Of a stretch of 64,000 nucleotides of DNA, positions 43,328 through 51,696 are shown one piece after another. This stretch comes from an uncultured Clostridia bacterium. Its GTDB lineage: Bacteria; Bacillota; Clostridia; Oscillospirales; Ruminococcaceae. The position numbers and the translations under genes were made by a program. Each line of letters begins with the position of its first letter. The first letter of the stretch is position 1. The notes beneath the pieces are model-generated. The model was not told the DNA's origin and ran no database searches. It was given only the letters and a program-made list of their open reading frames with translations. Location of the stretch: contig CALXBH010000007.1 in the NCBI GenBank assembly GCA_944386475.1, forward strand, positions 18,011 to 82,010, read 5' to 3'.

Positions 43328-43924
43328 TCACACCAAAAGTTTGCCATTTCCAACACATTTCTTATCATCATAAATTAAAAATTCCGTAGGTGCAAAGGTG
43401 CAGTCTATGGGTTTGATTACTCTCACAAAGTATTTATTCAAATTATCATTCGTTATTTCTGCAATGTATTCTCTATGGATATTTACTTTATTTAATTCAT
43501 TGCTTGTCGGCTTTAACATATACACGCTACCTGAAGTTATTTCTTTAGAATCAATTTCTACAGGAAATAATATATCATTATAATCTCCGTCAAGGCGGGT
43601 AAGGACACAGTTTTTTCCCGAAATAAGAGTCAAAGCAAAAGAAAATAGAATCATAAAGAGGAGTAATATGAAAACAAATATGTACATTTTAGCAATTAAC
43701 AAAACAACCAATGCAAACGCCAAAATCAAATAAATCGGTATAAGGTATTTCAGTATTTTTTTCCCTTGTAAAGTGCTCCTTCTTTCAATTTCACGGTGGC
43801 AATGCGGACAGTTGAAAAATATAGTATTTCTTATAAATGCGCCAATTCCATAATCTTTACCGGTATATTTTTGATAATTAGAAAATGTAGGTTCTCCGCA
43901 ATATGGACAGTAGTATTTTTTCAA
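43328..43924 (-). CDS. zinc-ribbon membrane protein
   Basis: 198 residues, AT-rich. The N-terminal zinc ribbon is CPYCGEPTF...CPHCHREIER (about 6-45), followed by two membrane segments (about 56-76 and 82-106) and a soluble C-terminal domain. A TTG start follows GGAGGG. It starts only about 20 bases after the terminator of the intact rubrerythrin gene. The family resembles uncharacterised gut Firmicute proteins; function unknown. Confidence 0.72.
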   Translation of the reverse strand: MKKYYCPYCGEPTFSNYQKYTGKDYGIGAFIRNTIFFNCPHCHREIERRSTLQGKKILKYLIPIYLILAFALVVLLIAKMYIFVFILLLFMILFSFALTLISGKNCVLTRLDGDYNDILFPVEIDSKEITSGSVYMLKPTSNELNKVNIHREYIAEITNDNLNKYFVRVIKPIDCTFAPTEFLIYDDKKCVGNGKLLV

Positions 43925-43945
43925 AAAACATCCCTCCTAAAATAA

Positions 43946-43976
43946 AAAGTATGCTATCTAAAGGATAGCATACTCC
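43946..43976 (-). terminator. terminator of the intact rubrerythrin gene
   Basis: On the minus strand AGTATGCTATC and GATAGCATACT form the stem with loop CTTTA, followed by TTTTTATTTT. Confidence 0.88.
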
Positions 43977-44007
43977 CTAATATTTTGCAAGAAAGTTGAT
44001 TTATTTG
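43964..44007. repeat. 3'-flank direct repeat, copy B
   Basis: Partner of the repeat at 43170-43213, at the stop codon and 3' flank of the intact rubrerythrin gene. Confidence 0.9.
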
Positions 44008-44543
44008 AAGTATCTCTTCAGCAGACCCTCAAATGCCTTGCCGTGACGGGCCTCGTCACGAGCCATCTCATGAACAGTGTCATGGATTGCATCCAGATTC
44101 AAAGCTTTAGCGCGTTTTGCCAGATCGGTTTTGCCAGCGGTAGCGCCGTTTTCAGCCTCTACGCGCATCTGCAGGTTTTTCTCGGTGCTGTCGGTGACAA
44201 CTTCGCCCAGAAGCTCGGCAAATTTCGCGGCATGCTCCGCCTCTTCCCAAGCGGCTTTCTCCCAGTACAGGCCGATCTCAGGATAGCCTTCCCGATGGGC
44301 AACCCGGGCCATCGCCAGGTACATACCAACCTCGGTGCATTCGCCGTTAAAGTTAGCGCGCAGATCTTCCAGGATATCCTCCGGAACGCCTTTGGCAACG
44401 CCCACAACATGCTCGGAAGCCCAAGTCATATCGCCGCCCTGCTCAACAAATTTCTCTTTGGGAGCTTTACACTGGGGGCAAAAATCGGGAGCCTCTGCTC
44501 CTTCATAAACATAACCACATACAGAACATACGAACTTTTTCAT
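44001..44543 (-). CDS. rbr: reverse rubrerythrin
   Basis: 180-residue cytoplasmic diiron protein for peroxide detoxification. The rubredoxin domain is at the N-terminus ([10 protein letters not shown]...CPQCKAP), reversed from classical rubrerythrin. The ferritin-like diiron domain follows with Glu/His ligands in [24 protein letters not shown] and [14 protein letters not shown]. The ATG at 44543 follows GGAGG at 8 bases. Its 3' end is the presumed insertion point of the downstream array. Confidence 0.95.
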   Translation of the reverse strand: MKKFVCSVCGYVYEGAEAPDFCPQCKAPKEKFVEQGGDMTWASEHVVGVAKGVPEDILEDLRANFNGECTEVGMYLAMARVAHREGYPEIGLYWEKAAWEEAEHAAKFAELLGEVVTDSTEKNLQMRVEAENGATAGKTDLAKRAKALNLDAIHDTVHEMARDEARHGKAFEGLLKRYFK

Positions 44544-44602
44544 GAACGATTCCTCCATTCAGTGTTGTCGTTTTAGTCATCCAGAATCACATCTGGTTTA
44601 CT

Positions 44603-44634
44603 AAAAATATACCACAAAAGTATAGTTTTTGCAA
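44603..44634 (-). promoter_or_regulatory. rubrerythrin promoter with inverted repeat
   Basis: On the minus strand -35 TTGCAA, 17-base spacer and -10 TATATT (44606-44611). An inverted repeat AAAAATATAC / GTATAGTTTT (9 of 10 pairs, 7-base spacer) spans the -10 and the spacer. It could bind a peroxide- or metal-responsive repressor. Confidence 0.5.
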
Positions 44635-44815
44635 GGAGTTTTTAAAAAAATCTATTCACAATTTTGAAGCTGATTATTTTTTGTAATTTATGCAATATGT
44701 CAAAATATGATGAAAAAGCTGAAATGTTTCCTTTTCCCAGGCAGTCAGTTGCATCGGCGGCAGTTTTTGTGTTAGGATAAAAGCGTATTATCAAAAAGGA
44801 CAGGAAGTTTTTGTT

Positions 44816-46561
44816 ATGCGTGTTTTACTCACCGGCATCAACGCCAAATTTATTCATGCAAATCTGGCCATCCGTCTGCTGCAAGCCGCAGCAGAGCGTC
44901 AGGGAATCCCTGTCACCATCCGGGAATTTACCATTAATCAGCATCTGGAGATGATCTTCGGCGAGCTGTTAGAGGCTTCCCCGGACGTTTTGGGAATCTC
45001 CTGCTACATCTGGAACTGGGAGATGGTCAAAAAGCTGGTGCCGGAGCTGAAAAAAGTTTTGCCGCACACCACCATCCTCCTGGGCGGGCCGGAGGTAAGC
45101 TATGAAAGCGAGAAGGCTTTAAAACAAACCGGCGCGGATATAATCTTAAAAGGGGAGGGGGAGGAAAGCTTTCCCCTTGTTTTAAAAGAGCTTTCAAAGC
45201 CTGTTCCCGATCTGTCAAAGGTTCCTGGGATTGTCTTTCGGAAAGAGGGGGGCACGCAGGAAACTGCCTGTGCCGCTTTGCCTTATATGGACGACGTCCC
45301 CTTCGTTTACACCGAAGAGGACATGCCCTCTTATCAGCACCGGATTCTTTACTATGAAACTATGCGGGGCTGTCCTTTTCAGTGCCAGTACTGCTTATCT
45401 TCTACTACCAGAGGGGTTCGGCTGAGAAGCCTTTCCAAAGTCCTGCCGGAGCTGCAGTTTTTCCTGGATCACCGGGTGCGGCAGGTCAAATTTGTAGACC
45501 GCACCTTTAACTGCAATAAAGCTCATGCCGCCGCCATCTGGCGCTACCTGATCGAACATGACAACGGGTATACCAATTTTCACTTTGAAATCGCCGCCGA
45601 TCTTTTGGACGACGAGCTGATTCGGTTATTATCCCAAGCGCGGCCGGGGCTTTTTCAGATGGAAATCGGCGTGCAGTCCACCAACGGGGAGACATTGGAC
45701 GCCATCCAGCGGCAATCTGACTTTGCAAAGCTGTCGGAAATTGTGCGCCGGCTGCAACAGCCGGGAAATATTCACCTGCACTTGGATTTGATCGCCGGGC
45801 TTCCCTTTGAAGACTACGATCGTTTTAAGCAATCCTTTAACGACCTGTACGCTCTGCATCCCGATCAATTGCAGCTGGGGTTTTTAAAGTTGTTAAAAGG
45901 CTCAGGCCTATACCGGGATCGGGAACAATACGGGCTTGTCTGCCGGGATTACGCTCCGTATGAGGTACTGTGTACCAGCTGGATTAACCCCTTAGAAATG
46001 CATAAGCTCAAGCAGGTGGAGGAAATGGTGGAGCTTACCTATAATTCCTGCCGGTATCAGGCTGAGCTGCGTTTTCTGCTTCCCGCTTTTTCTTCTCCCT
46101 TTGCCTTTTTTGAAAAGCTGGCGGAGTTTTACTATTCCCAGGGTTGTCAGGAGCTTTCTCAGGGAAAATTGGGGCATTATGAAATCCTGTACCGGTTTTT
46201 CCATACTCTTGCGGGGTTAAGCACAGCCGAAAACGATATCTGCTTTCAGTGGTTGGCAAAGCACGATCTTTATTCCCATGAAAAGGCGAAAAAGCTTCCC
46301 GACTGGCTTGTGCAAGAAAAGACGGCTCCCTTGCGGCCAAAAATTCTGGGGTTTTTGGAAGACCCGCAAAACATCATTCGGTATCTGCCTCAGTATCAGG
46401 GGGAAGACCCCAAGCGGATTCTGCGCCTTGCGCATATAGAGGCCTATCCTTTTGATCCACGAACTGGCGATCCGAGCACTTCTCCTGTCGTCTTGCTTTA
46501 TAATTACCGGAATGCCGACCTGCTGGGGAATGCGCAGGTTTTTCCTGTTTCGCTGGAATAG
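44816..46561 (+). CDS. B12-binding radical SAM protein (DUF4080)
   Basis: 581 residues. The N-terminal cobalamin-binding domain (LLTGINAKFIHANLAIRLL...VLGISCYIWN...LLGGPEVSYE) is followed by the radical SAM triad CPFQCQYC (about 189-196) and a C-terminal DUF4080 region with the LYNYRNADLLGNA end. It is probably a cobalamin-dependent methyltransferase or related enzyme. The substrate is unknown. The ATG follows ACAGGAAG. Confidence 0.9.
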   Translation: MRVLLTGINAKFIHANLAIRLLQAAAERQGIPVTIREFTINQHLEMIFGELLEASPDVLGISCYIWNWEMVKKLVPELKKVLPHTTILLGGPEVSYESEKALKQTGADIILKGEGEESFPLVLKELSKPVPDLSKVPGIVFRKEGGTQETACAALPYMDDVPFVYTEEDMPSYQHRILYYETMRGCPFQCQYCLSSTTRGVRLRSLSKVLPELQFFLDHRVRQVKFVDRTFNCNKAHAAAIWRYLIEHDNGYTNFHFEIAADLLDDELIRLLSQARPGLFQMEIGVQSTNGETLDAIQRQSDFAKLSEIVRRLQQPGNIHLHLDLIAGLPFEDYDRFKQSFNDLYALHPDQLQLGFLKLLKGSGLYRDREQYGLVCRDYAPYEVLCTSWINPLEMHKLKQVEEMVELTYNSCRYQAELRFLLPAFSSPFAFFEKLAEFYYSQGCQELSQGKLGHYEILYRFFHTLAGLSTAENDICFQWLAKHDLYSHEKAKKLPDWLVQEKTAPLRPKILGFLEDPQNIIRYLPQYQGEDPKRILRLAHIEAYPFDPRTGDPSTSPVVLLYNYRNADLLGNAQVFPVSLE

Positions 46562-46565
46562 AAGT

Positions 46566-46597
46566 CAAAGCCGTCGGCTGATGGGCCGGCGGCTTTG
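46566..46597. terminator. convergent terminator
   Basis: CAAAGCCGTCGGC pairs with GCCGGCGGCTTTG (one wobble) across TGATGG. It lies between the convergent radical SAM and cardiolipin synthase genes. Confidence 0.7.
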
Positions 46598-46643
46598 GTG
46601 TTTTCAGTACTTATCGCTTTAAAACCTGCAAACGATTTTCTCA

Positions 46644-48170
46644 TTACATCAAAGGTGCAAAGACTTTTAGTACCGCGCGGACAATCCGGCGAAAGAAGGA
46701 AACTTTTTGACAATCCTCCGGTGTAATCTGCTGGGAGACCTTTAAAATTTCCATATAATCGTCGTATACTTGCTTGGCAATGCTGGAGCGATAGGTAAAC
46801 ACACCACATTCAAAGTGCAGGTAAAAACTGCGGAAATCGAAATTGGTTGTTCCCACAATGGACAGCTCGTCATCCACCACAATGGTTTTCGCATGGATAA
46901 AGCCGGGAGTATATTCATAGATCTTCACCCCCGCTTTGATTAACGTATCATAATTGGAGCGGGTTACCTCGTGTACAAACCACTTATCTGCGATGTGAGG
47001 GGTGACGATGCGTACATCAATGCCGTTTTCCGCTGCTAAGCACAGTGCCGTAAGCATTTCGTTATCCAAAATCAGATAAGGGGTGCTGATATAAACATAG
47101 CGGGTGGCGTTGTTAATCATGTTCATATACGCCATTTCCCCCACCAGATAATTGTCAATCGGGCTATCCCCAAAGGGCTGAATAAAGCCATCGGTAGGAT
47201 ATTTTTCTGTAGGCCGGTACTGGTCGTAATCAGGCGTCTCCTGAGATATAAATCCCCATATCTGTAAAAACATCGTGGTCAAATTCCACACCGCAGCCCC
47301 TTTGAGCATAATAGAGGAATCCTTCCAGTGACCATGTTTAGGATAAGCGTTGATATATTCATCCGCCAGATTGATGCCGCCGGTAAATCCTACGTTTCCG
47401 TCGATTACAGCGATTTTCCGGTGATCCCGATAATTCATAAAGGTGTCTAGGGAGGGACGGAAGGGATTAAATACGCATACTTTAAGCCCTAAGCTGCGCA
47501 GTTTTTTGTCATATCCTCTGGGAAGCAGATTGATGGTTCCCAAATCGTCGTACAACAGCCGGACGTCCACACCTTCTTTGACCTTTTCCACCAGGATATC
47601 CAACACGGTGTTCCACATGGTTCCTTCTTCTATAATGAAGTATTCTAAAAAGATAAAATGTTTTGCTTTTTTCAGTTCTTCCACCAGATGAGCAAATTTT
47701 TCTTCTCCTGGCGTTAAAAACAAAACCTCCGTGTCCTTCCATACAGGGGCGATGGATACCCGCTCTAAATAATGGGACTGCTTGGCAGCATCAGGGGAAA
47801 GAGCCTGGAGCTCGTCGTTAATTTCTTTGTTGGGCAAGAGGAGTTCTTTGGTATCCCGGTAAAGCTGTTCAAGCTGTTTGCGCATCTTGGGGGAGATATT
47901 CCGCTTGCCAAACAGCAGATATAAAAGCCCGCCGAACACGGGGAACAGGAGAATCGGGATAATCCAGGCCAGTTTATAGATCGGATTATCCCGATTGACA
48001 ACAATATAAACGGTAATGACAATGCTTAAAACAACAAATACTAGATACAGATAAAAGAAATAATTGCTTAAAAAAGCGATCCCAATGACAAGAATGGCAG
48101 CTTGTACAGCGATTAAGGCGCCGGTGATAAATACCCGGCTGGTAAGAAATTTAAAGATTTTCTTAATCAA
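46644..48170 (-). CDS. cls: cardiolipin synthase
   Basis: 508-residue membrane enzyme that joins phosphatidylglycerol molecules. Two N-terminal membrane segments (about 10-32 and 37-57) precede two phospholipase-D HKD motifs: HRKIAVIDGNVGFTGGIN and HAKTIVVDDELSIVGTTNFD. A TTG start at 48170 is preferred (AAAGG 10 bases upstream); a GTG at 48179 is too close to that site. Confidence 0.93.
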   Translation of the reverse strand: MIKKIFKFLTSRVFITGALIAVQAAILVIGIAFLSNYFFYLYLVFVVLSIVITVYIVVNRDNPIYKLAWIIPILLFPVFGGLLYLLFGKRNISPKMRKQLEQLYRDTKELLLPNKEINDELQALSPDAAKQSHYLERVSIAPVWKDTEVLFLTPGEEKFAHLVEELKKAKHFIFLEYFIIEEGTMWNTVLDILVEKVKEGVDVRLLYDDLGTINLLPRGYDKKLRSLGLKVCVFNPFRPSLDTFMNYRDHRKIAVIDGNVGFTGGINLADEYINAYPKHGHWKDSSIMLKGAAVWNLTTMFLQIWGFISQETPDYDQYRPTEKYPTDGFIQPFGDSPIDNYLVGEMAYMNMINNATRYVYISTPYLILDNEMLTALCLAAENGIDVRIVTPHIADKWFVHEVTRSNYDTLIKAGVKIYEYTPGFIHAKTIVVDDELSIVGTTNFDFRSFYLHFECGVFTYRSSIAKQVYDDYMEILKVSQQITPEDCQKVSFFRRIVRAVLKVFAPLM

Positions 48171-48267
48171 AAGGACCACGCCTTTCTAAAAAATTGTCAT
48201 TTTAATACCTTATGAATTAAGTTTATTTTAGCAAAAAAGGCGTGAAAAAGCAATTGTTCAAATAAAG

Positions 48268-48450
48268 TTACAGATGATTTTCATCCACAAATTTTTTTGC
48301 CTGTTCTGCGTCTTCCTCTGAGGTAACCAGAGGAACGTTTGCGTCCTTGTTTACAAAGTTTGTCACAGGATAGGTGGCATACTTAGGAACCACCTCTTCT
48401 TTTTTAGGATCAATCGTAGTGGCGTTGGCTTTTCTTTTCGCATGTTTCAT
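48268..48450 (-). CDS. small conserved protein, possibly spore-surface
   Basis: 60 residues with a basic start (KHAKRKANA) and an acidic end (EEDAEQAKKFVDENHL). No domain is recognised with certainty; small clostridial spore-surface proteins look similar. The ATG at 48450 follows AAAGGAGG at 7 bases. Confidence 0.65.
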   Translation of the reverse strand: MKHAKRKANATTIDPKKEEVVPKYATYPVTNFVNKDANVPLVTSEEDAEQAKKFVDENHL

Positions 48451-48632
48451 AAGATAACCTCCTTTTAACACTAGCATATCCTTTTTTTATAAGGACAAAC
48501 GTAGGAAATAATAGCAGGAAAACCGCTTAACTTCATTTTATAAAATGTTAAGCCTACAAATCATTTAAAGGAGGGGGAAAGGCTGCTGACAAGGAAGAGA
48601 TATCCTCCCTAAAATTTTTCTTATGATAGTAC

Positions 48633-48661
48633 TTGACAAGCGGGGAATAATTTGCTATATT
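48633..48661 (+). promoter_or_regulatory. tRNA-Ser promoter
   Basis: A perfect TTGACA (48633-48638), a 17-base spacer and TATATT (48656-48661), 45 bases before the tRNA. Confidence 0.8.
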
Positions 48662-48701
48662 ATATAAGCGCTTTATTGCAGAAAGAAAAAACGCTTATAT
48701 A
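48661..48701 (+). repeat. inverted repeat in tRNA leader
   Basis: TATATAAGCG and CGCTTATATA form a perfect 10-bp stem with a 21-base loop between promoter and tRNA. It may form a leader hairpin that is cut during 5' processing, or bind a protein. Confidence 0.6.
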
Positions 48702-48706
48702 ATACT

Positions 48707-48799
48707 GGAGAAGTCGCCTAGCCCGGTTTATGGCGCACGACTGGAACTCGTGTATGCGTTGATAGCGCATCGAGGGTTCGAATCCCTCCTTCTCCGCCA
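48707..48799 (+). tRNA. tRNA-Ser (anticodon GGA)
   Basis: 93 bases. Acceptor arms GGAGAAG and CTTCTCC, with G discriminator and encoded CCA. The anticodon loop CTGGAAC gives GGA. A long variable arm (class II) follows, and GGTTCGAATCC forms the T-loop. It is flanked by a promoter and a terminator, so it is a single-gene unit. It borders the AT-rich accessory region. Confidence 0.95.
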
Positions 48800-48800
48800 C

Positions 48801-48838
48801 ATCGGAGCAAGCTTTGTATCGCTTGCTCCGATTTTTTA
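48801..48838 (+). terminator. tRNA-Ser terminator
   Basis: ATCGGAGCAAGC and GCTTGCTCCGAT form a 12-bp stem with an 8-base loop, followed by a T-run. Confidence 0.9.
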
Positions 48839-49181
48839 TAAAAATCATAGTGCGCTTACGCCTCTGTTCCTCCTTTTCGCAAAAAGTCACGCTCGGCTCA
48901 ACTGTTCGTTTGTAAACGCCTTCGCAACGCTTCGCTGTCGCTACCAACTTTTTGCGAGTTACAAGAGTTCAACTCCTAACGCCGAAATGCCGAAAATATC
49001 TTTTCCATATGGCTTAGACATAAAAAGCACAACACTGTAGAGATAAACTCGCGTGTTGTGCTTTTTTATGATAATGTAAAAAGAACCTTCCTAATATCCA
49101 TTAAACCAGAGCAAAGTAGTATTTCTTGATGAAGGATGAAGATTTTTGTAACATAATTCAGGATAAAGGAGGTCTTCCATT
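48839..49181. other. non-coding gap after tRNA-Ser
   Basis: No convincing gene. It contains a GC-mixed stretch of low coding character and a hairpin (GCACAACAC / GTGTTGTGC, about 49024-49066). The 40 bases before the hairpin resemble those at about 50200-50245 (CTTAGACA with an A-run). Confidence 0.5.
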
Positions 49182-50105
49182 TTGATTACAGAAAATGCAT
49201 TAGTTGATATTGTTTATCCGTATGCCAAAGGAAAACCGGATATTTTGGTATCCATTGGAATAGTAACTCCAGCAGAGGTATTAAAGATATGCATTGGGAC
49301 AGACGGGAAAATTCTGCCTGTTTTCAATAAAACGTATGAAATAGGTTCTATTACCAAAAGCTTTGTAGCATCTCTGATTGTGAAACTAATCGGTAAGGGT
49401 ATTATCAGTTTGTCGGATTATGTTAGAGAAGGTATCACTCTGGAGCAGTTACTGACGCATAGTGCAGGTATTAAAGAATATCCTCTGCCGCAAATCGGAG
49501 TGGATAATCCGTATTCTCATATTACTGCCGATGATGTGGTATCTTATATCGGTCATACGGAAAAAGGCTCTGGAGATTGGAAGTATTCCAATACCGGCTT
49601 TTCCTTAGTTGGCATTTATTTATCGGAAAAGCTGAAAAGCCCTTTTTCAAAGGTGCTGGAAGACTTCATAAAAAGCTGTAATTTAAAATCTACATATATT
49701 GGATATGGGGGAGCCGATTTGTTAGGACACAATGGCGAACATACCTTTAGATGGCAATGGGATAAAAACTCTGCATTTCTTTCTGCAGGATGTTTGTCAT
49801 CTTCTCTTGATGACATGATACAATATTTACGCCTTCATATGGATTCTGATATGTATGAGGAGTGTCATAGAAAACATCTTACAACACAAATGCCTTTTGA
49901 TATGGGGCTTGCATTTATGAGGCAAAGAGAAACAGATATTGTGTTTTGTATGGGACTCACAGAGGGGTTTAGCTCTTTTATAGGTTTTGATTCCAGTAAA
50001 AAATTTGGAGTAGCAGTCTTGTCCAATTATTGCGGATTTGGATATGGTAATCACTGTACTCCAAATGGTATTGGCTTTTCTATTTTGAACGATCTTTTGC
50101 GCTGA
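49182..50105 (+). CDS. serine beta-lactamase-like hydrolase
   Basis: 307 residues of the beta-lactamase/penicillin-binding-protein (class C-like) family. The SxxK catalytic motif is SITKS (about 63-67) and the YxN motif YSN in WKYSNTGFSLVG. There is no signal peptide, so it is probably cytoplasmic esterase/peptidase-like rather than a resistance enzyme. A TTG start follows AAAGGAGG. AT-rich composition. Confidence 0.85.
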   Translation: MITENALVDIVYPYAKGKPDILVSIGIVTPAEVLKICIGTDGKILPVFNKTYEIGSITKSFVASLIVKLIGKGIISLSDYVREGITLEQLLTHSAGIKEYPLPQIGVDNPYSHITADDVVSYIGHTEKGSGDWKYSNTGFSLVGIYLSEKLKSPFSKVLEDFIKSCNLKSTYIGYGGADLLGHNGEHTFRWQWDKNSAFLSAGCLSSSLDDMIQYLRLHMDSDMYEECHRKHLTTQMPFDMGLAFMRQRETDIVFCMGLTEGFSSFIGFDSSKKFGVAVLSNYCGFGYGNHCTPNGIGFSILNDLLR

Positions 50106-50264
50106 AACCTTAGCATGTTTTTAATTTGTATAGTTTCTGAATCCTTAAGAATTGGACATTTTTATCGGTGTCCGATCCAATGTGGAGGACAAATCCCATT
50201 TCCAAAATACCGGAAATATTTTTTCGTAGTCCTTAGACAGAAAAAACCACACGGTTTTCACAGA

Positions 50265-50297
50265 ACAACCCTCAAGCCATAATGGTTTGAGGGTTGT
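50265..50297. terminator. hairpin after the serine hydrolase
   Basis: ACAACCCTCAAGCC and GGTTTGAGGGTTGT (14 bp, one wobble) with a 5-base loop. The following U-run is weak. Confidence 0.6.
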
Positions 50298-50839
50298 CGC
50301 TTTTCGTCAACAAGTATACGGATGTGCGCAAGATGAATTCAGTAAAGCTATCAGCAGCTTGAAAAGAACTATGGCAGAGAGAACACAGAAAAACCAAGGA
50401 CGCGCTGGAGCTGCGGAAAGATTGTGTAAAACTGTGGTTTCGCTGAGGGGATCGCTTGCAATTGGATGATTGATGCTATGACACGGTAGCGGAACTGAAG
50501 GAAATATATCCCCACATCAAGCGGATCAAATACCGCAGCGACTATTCCGGCGAGCTGATCGAATTTGAAAAATCGTTTTTCCCTGGAGACGAGGATAACA
50601 TATGCCCGGAGGGGATGGACGGTACGGGGAGAATATCCTATGTTAAGCACAATCAGGCGATGGTCGCGGCAAGCGATATCTGTATCTTTTATTACGATGA
50701 AGGTTATCAGCCGAGCCGAAGAAAGGTATCCAGATGGTCGCCGCCCGATTACCAACCGAACAGCTGCACACAGCTTGTTTTTGAATCTGCGGTACAGAAG
50801 TATATGACGATCATCAATTTGTATAACACAACGATATAA
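50287..50839 (+). pseudogene. remnant of SLOG (DUF1273-like) family gene
   Basis: From about 50486 the frame reads AELKEIYPHIKRIKYRSDYSG...YVKHNQAMVAASDICIFYYDEGYQPSRRK, which matches the C-terminal half of clostridial SLOG-type nucleotide-binding proteins. The N-terminal half is missing or scrambled: another frame is open to about 50469, and no start or Rossmann beginning is seen. It is a decayed gene of unknown ligand. Confidence 0.6.
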
Positions 50840-51210
50840 AAAGCAACTAACTTTTTGAACAATTTGGTTGAATCGTTGAAAAATAAGCGGTTTTGTGCTA
50901 CAACTATATATATATAACTATGTGTAAGGGAGCTTGGCAAACATGTAAAACACACCCTTGTCAAGGACATTTTTTCAAAACGATACAGGCAATCAACCGT
51001 TAGAAATATCTTCCGTTAGCAAGCCTTAGTTATTGGAGCAAGCTTATAAGTGTTGAGAAAATTGTTTCGCTGCGAATATTTTATAGTATTGACGCGGAAC
51101 CAGAGCGGTCGTTCTTCACCGGAAAGATTTTGGTTGTAGTGTGTTCAGGGGAAAACGGCGTCTTCTCTTAAACGCAGAACTGAGTGCCAAAAAAGCAAGG
51201 GAGTTATAGT
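50840..51210 (+). other. AT-rich gap before the broken export genes
   Basis: No gene, leader peptide or clear promoter could be supported here. A TATATATATA stretch lies near 50905. The expected bacteriocin precursor of an NHLP cluster is not seen. Confidence 0.5.
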
Positions 51211-51683
51211 ATGCAGAATGGAATTTACAGAAAAAAAGTATTGACAGGGTAAAATCACCTGAACAATTAAATGAATATATTCGTGTTTCAAATCCGGGTG
51301 TGTGGCTGGTGTTGGCGGCTATAATCGTACTTCTTGTCGGCATATGTGTCTGGGGTGTTTTCGGAAAACTTGATACGAAGGTTTCAGCGATTGGCACGTG
51401 TACGAACGGTACGATGACCTGTTATGTGGGAAATGATGATATTGGGCAAATTACAAGCGATATGAAGGTCACTGTTGAAGGCAAGGACTATGAGATTCTT
51501 GCTATCGGCAACACGGCGATAAAAGCAAGCGATAAATTGAATGAGTATCTTCTTTATCTTGGCGGTTTCAATGAAGATGAATGGGTATATGAAATCACTG
51601 TAAAAACAGACCTACCAGATGGCGATTATGAAGCAGAAATAGTTGTGGAAAGCATATCTCCGATGTCTTTTGTTTTAAATTGA
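51211..51683 (+). pseudogene. NHLM/NHLP bacteriocin secretion protein (HlyD-like), frameshifted
   Basis: The ATG at 51211 follows AAGGGAG and reads MQNGIYRKK, then stops after a run of seven A's (51231-51237). In the other frame the protein continues SIDRVKSPEQLNEYIRVSNPGVWLVLAAIIVLLVGICVWGVFG. This is the membrane-anchored start of NHLM-type HlyD proteins. An eighth A would restore it. It is also short (about 157 residues against roughly 400 for full adaptors), so it lacks the long coiled coil. Confidence 0.7.
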
Positions 51684-51696
51684 GAGAGGCCTATTT

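Noticed and set aside
48750..49040. An open frame running out of tRNA-Ser into the gap
   Set aside because: It begins inside the tRNA and crosses the tRNA terminator; the protein has no coding character.
49182..50105. Antibiotic-resistance beta-lactamase
   Set aside because: The fold is shared, but there is no signal peptide and the family is dominated by esterases and peptidases; resistance cannot be claimed.
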